IMG/VR virus record: IMGVR_UViG_3300034062_001582 | Coordinates: 1-58,240 of that record | From: a virus | Reading direction: 5' to 3' (one strand) | Length of the DNA stretch: 58,240 nucleotides | In this document: one piece after another, positions 36,422-45,252 of the stretch | Numbering within the stretch: the stretch's first letter is position 1 | Layout of the letters: each line of letters opens with the position of its first letter | Position numbers and translations under genes: made by a program | The notes under the pieces: model-generated | What the model was told of the DNA's origin: nothing | The model's database searches: none | What the model saw: the letters and a program-made list of their open reading frames with translations, nothing else

Positions 36422-36760
36422 ATGGACATATTAAATCAAAGATCATCAATTGTAGAAGAGACACGACTTGGCATATACGTATGGGAAATGCCAGACGGTA
36501 GATGGATTGGTGATGATGATGGCAACTTCCTTTCTGTTACATCAATGAAGGGCAACAAGTCAAAGATGGACCAACTTGCTAGAGAAGTGCGTTCATATGG
36601 TATTGACGTAGGGCAGCCCAAGTTTTTAGCGGGGCGTAGAAAAATTGACGATGAAGAATTTGAGCATCAGTCACAGAGACTTCAGTGGGGCCTAGTGCCA
36701 GATCCGCTAGACATTGGTAACTACAAAGATGGTGCCTTAAGGAATGGTAAAGTACAATGA
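36422..36760 (+). CDS. Conserved pre-portal actinophage protein
   Basis: 112 residues. VEETRLGIYVWEMPDGRWIGDDDGNFLSV, then SYGIDVGQPKFLAGRRKIDDEE and GLVPDPLDIGNYKDG, match a small protein found just before the portal gene in many actinophages. Role unknown; perhaps a terminase- or portal-associated factor. I prefer ATG 36422, since the in-frame ATG at 36404 lies upstream of the -10 element. ATGA overlap with the portal gene. Confidence 0.75.
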   Translation: MDILNQRSSIVEETRLGIYVWEMPDGRWIGDDDGNFLSVTSMKGNKSKMDQLAREVRSYGIDVGQPKFLAGRRKIDDEEFEHQSQRLQWGLVPDPLDIGNYKDGALRNGKVQ

Positions 36761-38343
36761 CAGCACAATTTATTGAAGATGGCGACGACAACTCTTCAAC
36801 AATTAACATATCAAATACTGCTGACTGGTTTTCATTTAAAAAAGAAAAAGAGCACTTTGATCCATTTGCAATAGGCATCGATGATTTAAAAAAAGTAAGA
36901 GGTCTTGGAACTAACTTTAAAAGAAAAGTAAACAGAGATTTCTCTAAATCGTTTACTGGTCAAGACGGGGCGGCCACACAACAGAATTTAATGGCTCAAG
37001 CAATTAGCGGATATGCTATGTTTGACTTGATTCAGCCACAATATAATTTAGAGTACTTATCACAGGTATACGAAATATCAACATACAACTATGCAGCAGT
37101 TAATTCTAAGGTTGCAAACATTGTTGGGCTTGGCTACAATTTTATGGAGACAAGAAAAACCAATGATGCTATTGATGAAATTACAGACGATAAGCAGCTT
37201 GAAAGAGCAAGAAGAAAAATAAACAAATTAAAGCAAGATCTACAAGATTGGCTTGACTCTACTAACGATGAAGATACCTTTACAGAAACACTAATTAAAG
37301 TTTATACAGACCTTGAAGCAACTGGAAATGGCTATCTTGAAATAGGAAGAACTACAGCTGGCAACATTGGTTACATTGGGCACATCCCATCAAAGACTAT
37401 GCGTGTACGTAGACTGCGTGATGGATTCATGCAGCTTCTATATGGCAAGGCGGTATTCTTTAGAAACTTTGGAGATACAGAAACTCCTAATCCAATAGCA
37501 GGTGCAGAGGATAGACCTAACGAGATCATTCATTTAAAGAAGTACACACCAATGAATAACTATTACGGCATCCCAGACATTATTGCAGCACAAATGGCAT
37601 TGACTGGAAATGAATTTTCTGGAAGATATAACCTTGACTACTTTGAAAACAAAGCGGTACCAAGATATATTATTACAGTAAAGGGAGCAAAGCTTTCACC
37701 AGAGTCAGAAAGAAAGCTTCTTGAATTTTTCCAGGTAGGGCTTAAAGGCAAAAACCATAGATCACTTTACATCCCATTGCCAGCAGATACACCAGACTCA
37801 AAAACAGAATTTAAGATGGAGCCTATTGAAGCAGGCGCACAAGAGTCTTCATTTAATGTATATCGTGAAACAAATAGAGATGAAATTCTTATGGCTCACC
37901 GTGTACCAATTAATAAAATTGGTACCCCACCAGGAGTCAATTTAGCGGTGGCACGTGATGCAGACAAGACATTTAAAGAGCAGGTTTGCCGTCCAGCACA
38001 GATGAGACTTGAGAAGAAAATCAATGCAATTATTGAAGAAAAGACAGACGCTCTAGTTATTAAATTTAATGAGCTAAGCCTAACTGATGAAATTTCTCAG
38101 AGCCAAATTGATGAGATTTATCTACGTATGCAGGTCTTGACTCCTAATGAAGTTAGAATTAGAAAGGGCATGATTCCACTAGACGGAGGAGACGAAGTCA
38201 TAGAATTAAAGCCACAGCAAGAAGCAGACCAAAGAGCTAAATCTACTGGCAATAAAACTAGAGATCAAGAACGTGCCAAGACTGCCCCAGATAAAAATGG
38301 GGAGGGTAGAAATGCCAAAGGCGACGGTCCAAAAGTCAAATAA
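36757..38343 (+). CDS. Portal protein
   Basis: 528 residues. Layout of HK97-type portals: an N-terminal alpha/beta region (FDLIQPQYNLEYLSQVYEIS, VNSKVANIVGLGY), the wing/stem region (YIGHIPSKTMRVRRLRDG, IIHLKKYTPMNNYYGIPDIIAA), the core helix (MALTGNEFSGRYNLDYFENKAVPR) and a charged C-terminal tail rich in Lys, Gln and Glu. Twelve copies form the DNA entry vertex that binds terminase. Genes for terminase are not seen within this window. Confidence 0.9.
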   Translation: MTAQFIEDGDDNSSTINISNTADWFSFKKEKEHFDPFAIGIDDLKKVRGLGTNFKRKVNRDFSKSFTGQDGAATQQNLMAQAISGYAMFDLIQPQYNLEYLSQVYEISTYNYAAVNSKVANIVGLGYNFMETRKTNDAIDEITDDKQLERARRKINKLKQDLQDWLDSTNDEDTFTETLIKVYTDLEATGNGYLEIGRTTAGNIGYIGHIPSKTMRVRRLRDGFMQLLYGKAVFFRNFGDTETPNPIAGAEDRPNEIIHLKKYTPMNNYYGIPDIIAAQMALTGNEFSGRYNLDYFENKAVPRYIITVKGAKLSPESERKLLEFFQVGLKGKNHRSLYIPLPADTPDSKTEFKMEPIEAGAQESSFNVYRETNRDEILMAHRVPINKIGTPPGVNLAVARDADKTFKEQVCRPAQMRLEKKINAIIEEKTDALVIKFNELSLTDEISQSQIDEIYLRMQVLTPNEVRIRKGMIPLDGGDEVIELKPQQEADQRAKSTGNKTRDQERAKTAPDKNGEGRNAKGDGPKVK

Positions 38344-38396
38344 CTTTACTCAACTGCTATTTGCCTTTTGATATATATACCTATAAAATTAAGCAT

Positions 38397-39710
38397 ATGA
38401 TTATCGAAAAGTCTAACTGGTCTAGTGATGGAGAAAAACTCCATCTCTCAGTACCCTTTACAAAAGTAAACCGTGAACAGAGAACTGTATCAGGATTTGC
38501 AACATTAGACAATGTTGACCAAACAGGCGACGTTGTTACAGCAGAAGCAAGCATGAAGGCATTTGAAAATTTCCGTGGAAATCTTAGAGAGATGCATCAG
38601 TCAATTGCAGTAGGCAAGGTTATTGGATTTAAGCCAGAGACATACTACGATCAAAAATCACAAACATTTTATAATGGAGTCTATGTAACTTCATACATTT
38701 CAAAGGGTGCACAAGATACTTGGGAAAAAGTTCTTGATGGCACTCTTTCTGGTTTTTCAATTGGCGGAAAAATTAACGAATCAGATAATGAGATTAACAA
38801 GGCAACTGGAGAGCAAGTAAGATTTATTAAAGACTATGATCTTGTTGAGCTATCAATAGTCGATTCACCAGCAAATGAACTATGTAACATTTTTTCTATT
38901 GAAAAAGTTGGTGGCAAGATGGTCTATAAGGGAATAGCAACAGAAGTAGTTGCTGAAAATATTTTTTATTGCGAAGAAAGTGATTCTGTATTTATATCAA
39001 CAGAAAAAACATTTGACTCACCAATATCTGGAAAGCCAGCTACTCTAATTGGCTGGGTTGAGTCATCAGATATAAACAAGTCAAAAGAAATAGATAAGAT
39101 TCTTGCTTCATTCAAGAAGACAAGATTAGCGTTGCCTGATACACAAATAGCAAAACAGGCAAACGTAGAAGGAGGTAATGAAGTGTCAGACGTACAAAAT
39201 GAGACAGTAATTGAAAAATCTGTAGACGTACTAGAAGAAGCACCAGCTGTTGAAGCTGTTGTAGAAGCTATTGTAGAAGATGCTCCTGTAGCAGAAGCTG
39301 CAGTAGTAGACGCTCCTGCCGACTCCGTTGAAGAAGCAGCCACAGCAGAGGTTGATACACCTGATTTTGCAAAAATGTTGGGCGACCTAAAGGGCTTTTT
39401 CTCGGACACACTTTCAAAGGCTACAGAGGCAAATGCTGCACAAGTTTCACAGATCAAAGAATCTGTTGAAGCATTCAGCAAGAATGTCGATGTTAGAATT
39501 TCAGAGTTAGCAGAGAAGCACAGCGCACTAAGCGCAGCAGTAACAGAAATAAAGGGCACTATTGACGGTGTTCAGAAGCGTGTTGATGCCGTAGAAGGCG
39601 AAACAGCAATTAAGAAGTCTTCAGACCTCGGCGGGTCTGAAGTAGTAACAAAATCTAAATCAAAATGGAACGGTTCTTTCCTCGGTTCCGTAAATGAAAT
39701 CTTTAACTAA
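38397..39710 (+). CDS. Prohead protease fused to scaffold
   Basis: 437 residues. Residues 15-165 form an HK97/U35-type prohead protease with catalytic H67 (REMHQSIAVG) and S121 (SGFSIGG) and the end motif LVELSIVDSPANE. Residues about 260-400 are acidic, alanine-rich and coiled coil (EEAPAVEAVVEAIVE, LSAAVTEIKGTIDGVQKR), i.e. an attached scaffold. The protein would guide capsid assembly and then digest itself. TAAAAT lies 7 bases before ATG 38397 with no Shine-Dalgarno; an upstream TTG at 38361 is less likely as start. Confidence 0.88.
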   Translation: MIIEKSNWSSDGEKLHLSVPFTKVNREQRTVSGFATLDNVDQTGDVVTAEASMKAFENFRGNLREMHQSIAVGKVIGFKPETYYDQKSQTFYNGVYVTSYISKGAQDTWEKVLDGTLSGFSIGGKINESDNEINKATGEQVRFIKDYDLVELSIVDSPANELCNIFSIEKVGGKMVYKGIATEVVAENIFYCEESDSVFISTEKTFDSPISGKPATLIGWVESSDINKSKEIDKILASFKKTRLALPDTQIAKQANVEGGNEVSDVQNETVIEKSVDVLEEAPAVEAVVEAIVEDAPVAEAAVVDAPADSVEEAATAEVDTPDFAKMLGDLKGFFSDTLSKATEANAAQVSQIKESVEAFSKNVDVRISELAEKHSALSAAVTEIKGTIDGVQKRVDAVEGETAIKKSSDLGGSEVVTKSKSKWNGSFLGSVNEIFN

Positions 39711-39727
39711 AAAGGTAGGTGAAATAA

Positions 39728-40798
39728 ATGAGTAATGAATTATTAGAAAAGGCAGCAGCAGCAGGTACAACAATCGCTGGTGGACCACAGTCCGCTAACG
39801 GTACCTTCGCATCTGCAACAGGTGGTTCAGGAGATCACGTTGCGTCAGAAAATGGCAACGGTGGTGTTCTAAACCCAGAGCAGTCAGCAAGATTTTTAGA
39901 TTATATGTTCGACGCTACCGTAATTGGTAAGGTTGCACGTACGGTCCGAATGAAGTCTGATACAACAGAGATTGACCGCATGTCAGTTGGTGAGAAGCTT
40001 GTTAAGCTTGCAACTGAAGCAGAGAACACAGGCGTTAACGCACCAGTGACATTCTCAAAGATCTCTCTAACAACAAAGAAGCTTCGTTTAGATTGGGAGC
40101 TTTCAACTGAGTCACTAGAAGACAACATTGAAGGTGCTGATCTCGAAGATCACATTGCCAGAATGATGGCAACACAAGCTGGTAACGACATTGAAGATCT
40201 TCTTCTAAATGGCGATACAGCACTATCATCAGATGCACTTTATAAGTCATTTGACGGTGTAGTTAAGAAGGCAAAGGCTAACGGTCACGTTGTTGATGCA
40301 GCTGGTGCGGGAATTTCTCGTGCAGTGTTCAACTCAGCTCTTAAGGCTCTTCCACGTAAGTACAAGCAGCGTCGTACAGACCTCCGCTTCCTATCAGGTT
40401 CAAACTTGATCCAGGATTACTTATACTCAACATCACAGAACATCCAGAACGTTAACCCACAAGATATTGCTTCAGGCATCATCCGTGGTGAGGTTGCACC
40501 AGTTTCTGGTCCTGCAGGATATGTAGCTCCATACGCATTTGGTATTCCAATCGTTGAAGTTCCACTTCTTCCAGAAGTTCAGACAGGCTCATACTCAGGA
40601 GCATCAGGTTCACACGGTGACATCCACTTGACATTCCCAAATAACGTAGTTATTGGTATCAAGCGTGACGTTACAGTTTACCGATTCTTCTGGCCACGTA
40701 AGGACTCAATCGAGTACACAATGTATACTCGTGTTGGCGTTCAAATCGAGCAGGCAGACGCTTGGGTTGTTGTAAAGAACGTTAAGGTTGCTTCTTAA
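39728..40798 (+). CDS. Major capsid protein (HK97 fold)
   Basis: 356 residues. The N-terminal arm (residues 1-45) is flexible. The body shows the HK97-type order: E-loop region (KVARTVRMKSDTTEIDRMSVG), spine helix (LEDHIARMMATQAGNDIEDLLL) and A domain (YAFGIPIVEVPLLPE; VVIGIKRDVTVYRFFWPRKD). GC content at third positions looks higher than in neighbouring genes, as expected for the most highly expressed gene. GGTAGGTG is just upstream; the terminator at 40822-40850 follows. Confidence 0.9.
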   Translation: MSNELLEKAAAAGTTIAGGPQSANGTFASATGGSGDHVASENGNGGVLNPEQSARFLDYMFDATVIGKVARTVRMKSDTTEIDRMSVGEKLVKLATEAENTGVNAPVTFSKISLTTKKLRLDWELSTESLEDNIEGADLEDHIARMMATQAGNDIEDLLLNGDTALSSDALYKSFDGVVKKAKANGHVVDAAGAGISRAVFNSALKALPRKYKQRRTDLRFLSGSNLIQDYLYSTSQNIQNVNPQDIASGIIRGEVAPVSGPAGYVAPYAFGIPIVEVPLLPEVQTGSYSGASGSHGDIHLTFPNNVVIGIKRDVTVYRFFWPRKDSIEYTMYTRVGVQIEQADAWVVVKNVKVAS

Positions 40799-40821
40799 TT
40801 AATTTAAGAATTAAACCACAG

Positions 40822-40850
40822 AAAGGCCCCCAATTAATTTTGGGGGCTTT
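40822..40850 (+). terminator. Intrinsic terminator after the capsid gene
   Basis: AAAG-GCCCCCAA and TTGGGGGC-TTTT make a stem of at least 11 bp with a 6-base loop, followed by a T-rich tail. Best intrinsic terminator on the right half. Confidence 0.9.
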
Positions 40851-40870
40851 TCATTTTAATTGACTAATGC

Positions 40871-40876
40871 TATAAT
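40871..40876 (+). promoter_or_regulatory. Extended -10 promoter (ATGC TATAAT)
   Basis: TATAAT preceded by TGC, right after the capsid terminator and 29 bases before ATG 40906, which has AGAAGGAG. Confidence 0.55.
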
Positions 40877-40905
40877 TAAATGACCTACAAGAAGGAGAAA
40901 TAAAT

Positions 40906-41298
40906 ATGTCGTTTGACACATTAAAAGTAGCCGAATTAAAAACAATAGCCGAAGATTTTGCGGTAGACACAGATGGCCTTAAAAATAAAAAGGATATCAT
41001 AGCTGCACTTGCAGAAGAAGGAGTTACCTATTCAGTATATGCAAAGACATTGCAGACACTAGAAGAGGCAGCAGAAGAAATTGAAATTTTACCAAAGTTT
41101 GATCCAAAAGCACAGACAGAGGATTCAGTATTGGTCCGTATGACAAGAGCAAACTTTAGATACGATATTCATGGGTACACATTTACAAATGATCATCCAT
41201 TCGTAGCAATGTCTGAAGAAGATGCTCAAAAAATCTTTGATACAGAGGAGGGTTTTCGTTTAGCCACACCAAAGGAAGTTCAAGACTTCTATAACTAA
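40906..41298 (+). CDS. Head-associated protein with HeH/LEM-like domain
   Basis: 130 residues. Residues 4-38 (DTLKVAELKTIAEDF, LKNKKDIIAALAEEG) form the helix-extended-helix found in Rho N-domains and in small phage proteins just behind the capsid gene. The C-terminal 60 residues form a second module (MTRANFRYDIHGYTF, EEDAQKIFDTEEGFRLAT) of the head-to-tail type. It probably bridges capsid and connector. Strong ribosome site AGAAGGAG. Confidence 0.75.
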   Translation: MSFDTLKVAELKTIAEDFAVDTDGLKNKKDIIAALAEEGVTYSVYAKTLQTLEEAAEEIEILPKFDPKAQTEDSVLVRMTRANFRYDIHGYTFTNDHPFVAMSEEDAQKIFDTEEGFRLATPKEVQDFYN

Positions 41299-41312
41299 AC
41301 GAAACGTTATAT

Positions 41313-42299
41313 ATGGCAGAAGTATATAAGAACAGCAACGCACCAGCGTCTACTAAAATTTTTTGGGGTGGCGCTATTGTTGATGCCGAAGGTGATGTAC
41401 GTGTAGACATATATGACATAACTGAAGACCCAGGAATTTTGCCATCCATTAATCCAGCGACACCAATACTTACAAATATCTTGGCGTCAAAGTCTGAGGT
41501 TGATTATGGATCATATCAAATTAATATTCCGTACTCAATAACAAATAGAGACAAGAGTCTAAAGCTTGTCTGGAAGTATCAGATGAATTCAACCAACATA
41601 CAGCATGAAACATTTGTTAATGTTGTAACACCATATGCTTCTCTTGCTGAAGTTATTGAGGACCTTGGTCTTGGAACAGATCCATCTGACCCAATGTATA
41701 AAAGCTATCATGAATTAGTTATGGCAGAAAAATTTGCCCGTAAAGTAATTGAAAGCTATACAGGACAAAGATTCTATTTGTACGATAGCACTGAATCTAT
41801 ATACGGATCAGGTTCTGATGTTTTGCCATTGCCATTTAAAATTAATGCATTGCATGAGTTATATGGAAATGATATAAAGCTTATAGACAATATAAATGAA
41901 GAAACAAATTGGGTATTCAATCCAATAATTTCTGAGACAGGCTTTGGATTAAGAATAGATAGAACTAATACTCTTGACAACATAACATACAGTGCAAATG
42001 GATTAATCCCGCCATCAATTAATGACACATATCACGGGGCTTTCCAGAAAGACGTTAAGTATCGTGTTCAAGGAAAATTTGGCTGGGCGGAAGTACCAGA
42101 CAATGTTGAGCAGGCAGCCATCCAACTAATAGGAGACTACTTCTCTAAGGATAGAGTCTGGACAAATAAGTACCTAAAGAATATTAAGACATTTGACTGG
42201 CAGTTTGAATATGCGTCAGATGCTTACAGAGGAACTGGTAATGCCTATGCAGATCAGTTACTCTACCCATATGTCATAAGCAGCATGGTTGTTATATAA
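41313..42299 (+). CDS. Head-tail connector (adaptor)
   Basis: 328 residues. An N-terminal beta domain (residues 10-110) precedes a helical gp6-like adaptor part: MYKSYHELVMAEKFARKVIESYTGQRFY and VEQAAIQLIGDYFSKDRVW. Position after the capsid gene and the helix bundle fit the ring that docks under the portal. It lacks a good ribosome site; translation may be coupled. The stop overlaps the next start (TAATG). Confidence 0.72.
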   Translation: MAEVYKNSNAPASTKIFWGGAIVDAEGDVRVDIYDITEDPGILPSINPATPILTNILASKSEVDYGSYQINIPYSITNRDKSLKLVWKYQMNSTNIQHETFVNVVTPYASLAEVIEDLGLGTDPSDPMYKSYHELVMAEKFARKVIESYTGQRFYLYDSTESIYGSGSDVLPLPFKINALHELYGNDIKLIDNINEETNWVFNPIISETGFGLRIDRTNTLDNITYSANGLIPPSINDTYHGAFQKDVKYRVQGKFGWAEVPDNVEQAAIQLIGDYFSKDRVWTNKYLKNIKTFDWQFEYASDAYRGTGNAYADQLLYPYVISSMVVI

Positions 42300-42727
42300 T
42301 GTTAGACCTTATAGACTCAATACTGGTAATGAGATTGGATCTATACAGACAGTCTGATTCACAAGACCCAAACACTGGGGCAATACTAAAATCTTGGAAT
42401 TTTTATAAAACATTAGATTGCCACGCAAAAGGAATCATTAGCAACTCATCATCAAGTAGCACAAATGATAGACAGGTATTTGGAAACAAATACACAAACC
42501 AGCAAATGATCCAGGTTAGAACGTCAGAAAGAATAACCTACAGAGAAAAGGTTACTAATATTCGTGATGCAAAAAACAAATCAATCTGGACAGAAATAGA
42601 TTTTCCAACAGAAACCCCAACAGTTTTTGAGGTTGTTGGCTCAACTCCAATTACTGATCCATTTGGAAATGTGGTTGGATATAACACTACATTATCAAGG
42701 TCGGAGAATCAGCAAATTGGCATCTAA
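42299..42727 (+). CDS. Head-tail stopper-like protein
   Basis: 142 residues. MLDLIDSILVMRLDLYRQ, then a beta barrel (KTLDCHAKGIIS, QVRTSERITYREKVTNI, EIDFPTETPTVFEVVGSTPI), is the layout of small connector/stopper proteins between adaptor and tail terminator. TAATG coupling with the adaptor gene. Assigned by position and size rather than clear motif. Confidence 0.55.
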   Translation: MLDLIDSILVMRLDLYRQSDSQDPNTGAILKSWNFYKTLDCHAKGIISNSSSSSTNDRQVFGNKYTNQQMIQVRTSERITYREKVTNIRDAKNKSIWTEIDFPTETPTVFEVVGSTPITDPFGNVVGYNTTLSRSENQQIGI

Positions 42728-43511
42728 TAATGTAGCGCTATTACAAGCAGCCAGCGGTTTAGAAAGACTTATGGTTGGCACCCCAACAAAAGGAGCAATT
42801 AGAGATAGCAATGTCGCACAGATATCTGCATTCTTATATTACCAAGCAAACGTAATGGCGGAGCTAGAAGCAAATGAGGCATTTAAAGCTTTGTTTAAAC
42901 ATACATTATTTAAGCAAATAGATAAAGACTTTGGGCAATACATAGACGCATTGTCTAGAACAAAGCCAAAAGCATTTCACCATGTTTATGAATGGGGTAA
43001 AGCAGGAAAGCCAGCAGCAAGACTTTTTAAATTAAGAACAATTGATACAACAGGACTTTCTTTTAAAATAGATTTTGATTTTAAATTATCTAAGACTTCT
43101 GTTCCATCAAAGAATGTAAAACAAAAGAAGAAATATATATTTGAAAATAAGGCTTCCGTTATGGAAGAGGGTATGCCCGTAATAATCCGTCCAAGGACCG
43201 CTGAGAGGCTTGTCTTTGAGATTGATGGTGAAGTAGTCTTTATGCCTAAAGGAGCCTCAGTGACCGTCAAGAGCCCTGGAGGAAGGGCTTCTACAAACCA
43301 GTTCAAACTTGCCTATAGTATATTCTTTAGTGGACAACTTGTTAATGAATCAATTAAGAATTCTGGCTTTCAGCAAATCTTTGGATCTAAGATTACAAGA
43401 GCCTTGGCAGTACCACTTAATATTAAAAAAGTTCAATATTCTTTCTCCCCAAACAATGTAAGGCGGCAGGCAGATATGGCATTAACACAATCATTTGGAG
43501 GGGTACTATGA
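42717..43511 (+). CDS. Neck/tail-completion protein, TTG start
   Basis: 264 residues from TTG 42717 (MASNNVALLQAASGLERLM), with GGAGA ten bases upstream; there is no ATG near the 5' end in this frame, and the gene overlaps the previous by 11 bases. The N-terminal half is helical, the C-terminal half beta-rich with a basic, serine-rich loop (SVTVKSPGGRASTNQFK). By position it belongs to the neck, between stopper and tail terminator; the family is not recognised. Confidence 0.6.
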   Translation: MASNNVALLQAASGLERLMVGTPTKGAIRDSNVAQISAFLYYQANVMAELEANEAFKALFKHTLFKQIDKDFGQYIDALSRTKPKAFHHVYEWGKAGKPAARLFKLRTIDTTGLSFKIDFDFKLSKTSVPSKNVKQKKKYIFENKASVMEEGMPVIIRPRTAERLVFEIDGEVVFMPKGASVTVKSPGGRASTNQFKLAYSIFFSGQLVNESIKNSGFQQIFGSKITRALAVPLNIKKVQYSFSPNNVRRQADMALTQSFGGVL

Positions 43512-44014
43512 CAAAATATAAAGTAGACTCAATATACGAAATAAGAAAATACCTATGGAAAGAGCTAACTGAATCTGGCGTATTTGATGCCAATGATTAT
43601 TACAGCGATAACCTTGGCCAAGAAATAATACCTATTATCCCAGTACAGCAGCAGCCAGAGCTTAATCAATTTTTAAGCGGGAAGAAGCATATAGTCTACG
43701 ATAAGATAGGCTTAACCTATGAAGACATATGGCTATTGTCTTGCGAAAAGATTATATTTACAATATATGCAATTGACGTGGCAGATATAAATGAGGTCAG
43801 GAACCTAATGCTAGACGTATTTAGAAGAATGGACGATTCTGCTAAAGATGTAAATGAGTTCAAATCAGAGAACAATTTAATATTTCATAATACCATGATC
43901 CTGGAAGCCTCAGCCACAGCCCCATCAGAAGAGATACAGGGTTTCTTTTCAGCAGATGTCATAATAGAGGTAAAATATTCAAGGGTCACGGGCCCAGACG
44001 GAAGATTTATTTAG
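43508..44014 (+). CDS. Tail terminator protein
   Basis: 168 residues. An N-terminal helix (YEIRKYLWKELTESGVFD), a central sheet (IWLLSCEKIIFTIYAIDVADINEVRNLMLDVFRRMDDSA region) and a C-terminal strand pair (FFSADVIIEVKYSRV) form the compact alpha/beta fold of tail terminators, which cap the tail tube at the neck. ATGA overlap with the upstream gene; the next gene is the tail tube protein, the expected order. Confidence 0.68.
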   Translation: MTKYKVDSIYEIRKYLWKELTESGVFDANDYYSDNLGQEIIPIIPVQQQPELNQFLSGKKHIVYDKIGLTYEDIWLLSCEKIIFTIYAIDVADINEVRNLMLDVFRRMDDSAKDVNEFKSENNLIFHNTMILEASATAPSEEIQGFFSADVIIEVKYSRVTGPDGRFI

Positions 44015-44031
44015 GTTGCATTTGGGGGCAT

Positions 44032-44037
44032 TATACT
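44032..44037 (+). promoter_or_regulatory. Possible -10 before the major tail gene
   Basis: TATACT, 17 bases after the tail terminator stop, with an 89-base AT-rich leader up to ATG 44127. No -35. Confidence 0.3.
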
Positions 44038-44126
44038 CTAGAATTGTCCTAGAGGAAAAGAGCCTAGCCAGCACTTTTGATTTTTATAAATCAATATATA
44101 TATTTATTTAACAGGAGGTAGTAAAC

Positions 44127-44810
44127 ATGGCACAGTCCACAGGAAATGCTAGAAATATTCTAGTTGGTGCATCACCACTATTTATTTCAAATCTTGATTC
44201 AACATCAGGAATGGTAGAAAATGCAGAACCAGGCAGCGTAGCTGCAGGCGCATATGAAACAACAAAGTCTTACACAGATACACTTAATGCTATTGATATC
44301 ACATCAACAACAGATAAGTACCGTAACGTAGGTTACACAAACAATGGTCTTCAAATTACTTACAACCCATCATACGGTTCAGTAACAGTAGATCAGCTTC
44401 TTGATACAGCAAAGCTATTCAAGGAGTCAATGGAAGTTATGATTGCAACAGAAATGGCAGAAGGAACACTTCAGAATACTCTAGTAGTATTTGGCCAAGG
44501 AGCATCAACCAAGGATAAGTCTCTTCGTTCTGGAGAAACCGCTAACATTGGTCTTGAGGCAGGAGCTCTTGGCGTACAGCCAACTGAGCGTCAGCTAATT
44601 GCAGTTGGTCAAGCACCAACTACACAGGCTTCATCAAAAACAGAGCGTGTATACTATGCACGTCGTGTGCTTTCAGTACAACAGTCACAGTTCTCACTTG
44701 CACGTAATGCTGCAACAACGTTCCCAGTGACATTCCGTCTTCTCCCATCAGGAGAAGCAGCATATGCTGGTCAGGAATACGGTAAGATCATTGACCGTTC
44801 TTGGACGTAA
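44127..44810 (+). CDS. Major tail (tube) protein
   Basis: 227 residues. A beta-rich protein with a linker of alternating strands (ITSTTDKYRNVGYTNNGLQITYNPSYG; FPVTFRLLPSGEAAYAGQEYGKIIDRSW), the pattern of siphovirus tube proteins. Placed between tail terminator and assembly chaperones, with a strong AGGAGGTAG and a terminator after it, as expected for a highly expressed gene. Codon choice is closer to that of the capsid gene than to its neighbours. Confidence 0.83.
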   Translation: MAQSTGNARNILVGASPLFISNLDSTSGMVENAEPGSVAAGAYETTKSYTDTLNAIDITSTTDKYRNVGYTNNGLQITYNPSYGSVTVDQLLDTAKLFKESMEVMIATEMAEGTLQNTLVVFGQGASTKDKSLRSGETANIGLEAGALGVQPTERQLIAVGQAPTTQASSKTERVYYARRVLSVQQSQFSLARNAATTFPVTFRLLPSGEAAYAGQEYGKIIDRSWT

Positions 44811-44824
44811 TAATTAATTTAATT

Positions 44825-44860
44825 ATAGTAAATCCCTCCAGAAATGGGGGGATTTACTAT
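44825..44860 (+). terminator. Terminator after the major tail gene
   Basis: ATAGTAAATCCCTCC and GGGGGGATTTACTAT form a 15-position stem with two G-U pairs and a 6-base loop. Confidence 0.85.
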
Positions 44861-44883
44861 TTGTGCTGATAAAATCTATATGA

Positions 44884-44889
44884 TACAAT
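44884..44889 (+). promoter_or_regulatory. Extended -10 promoter (ATGA TACAAT)
   Basis: TACAAT with TGA before it, after the major tail terminator and 30 bases before the chaperone start at 44920. Confidence 0.45.
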
Positions 44890-44919
44890 AATTAAGACTA
44901 GATCCTAGGAGGATTCAAA

Positions 44920-45252
44920 TTGGCAACAACAGTATATAGCGTAGAAGAAATTACTCTACAAAATGGCGTAACCGTAAAGCTAAAGCCTTTAACAATTAAA
45001 GAGCTTAGAAAGTTTATGGTTGTTATCCAGAAGACAGCAGACGTAACTACAGAAGACGAAACATTAACAATCCTTATTGAAGCATGTGCAGTAGCACTAG
45101 AAAAGCAGTTACCAGACTTGGTAAAAGATGTAGATGCTTTTGAAGATGTTCTAGATGTTCCAACAATTAACCGCATTCTAGAAGTATGTGGTGGAATTAA
45201 GATGGACGACCCAAACCTTCTAGCGGCAGCGGTTCTGGCTGGGCAGAACTAG
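44920..45252 (+). CDS. Tail assembly chaperone, short form
   Basis: 110 residues from TTG 44920, with GGAGG seven bases upstream. The order ITLQNGVTVKLKPLTIKELRKF and VGR-type helices (IEACAVALEKQLPDLVKDVD) fits siphovirus G-type chaperones that coat the tape measure protein before tube assembly. Codons 97-99 contain the slippery heptamer CCCAAAC; most ribosomes stop at TAG 45250-45252, a minority should continue into the T extension. Confidence 0.8.
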   Translation: MATTVYSVEEITLQNGVTVKLKPLTIKELRKFMVVIQKTADVTTEDETLTILIEACAVALEKQLPDLVKDVDAFEDVLDVPTINRILEVCGGIKMDDPNLLAAAVLAGQN

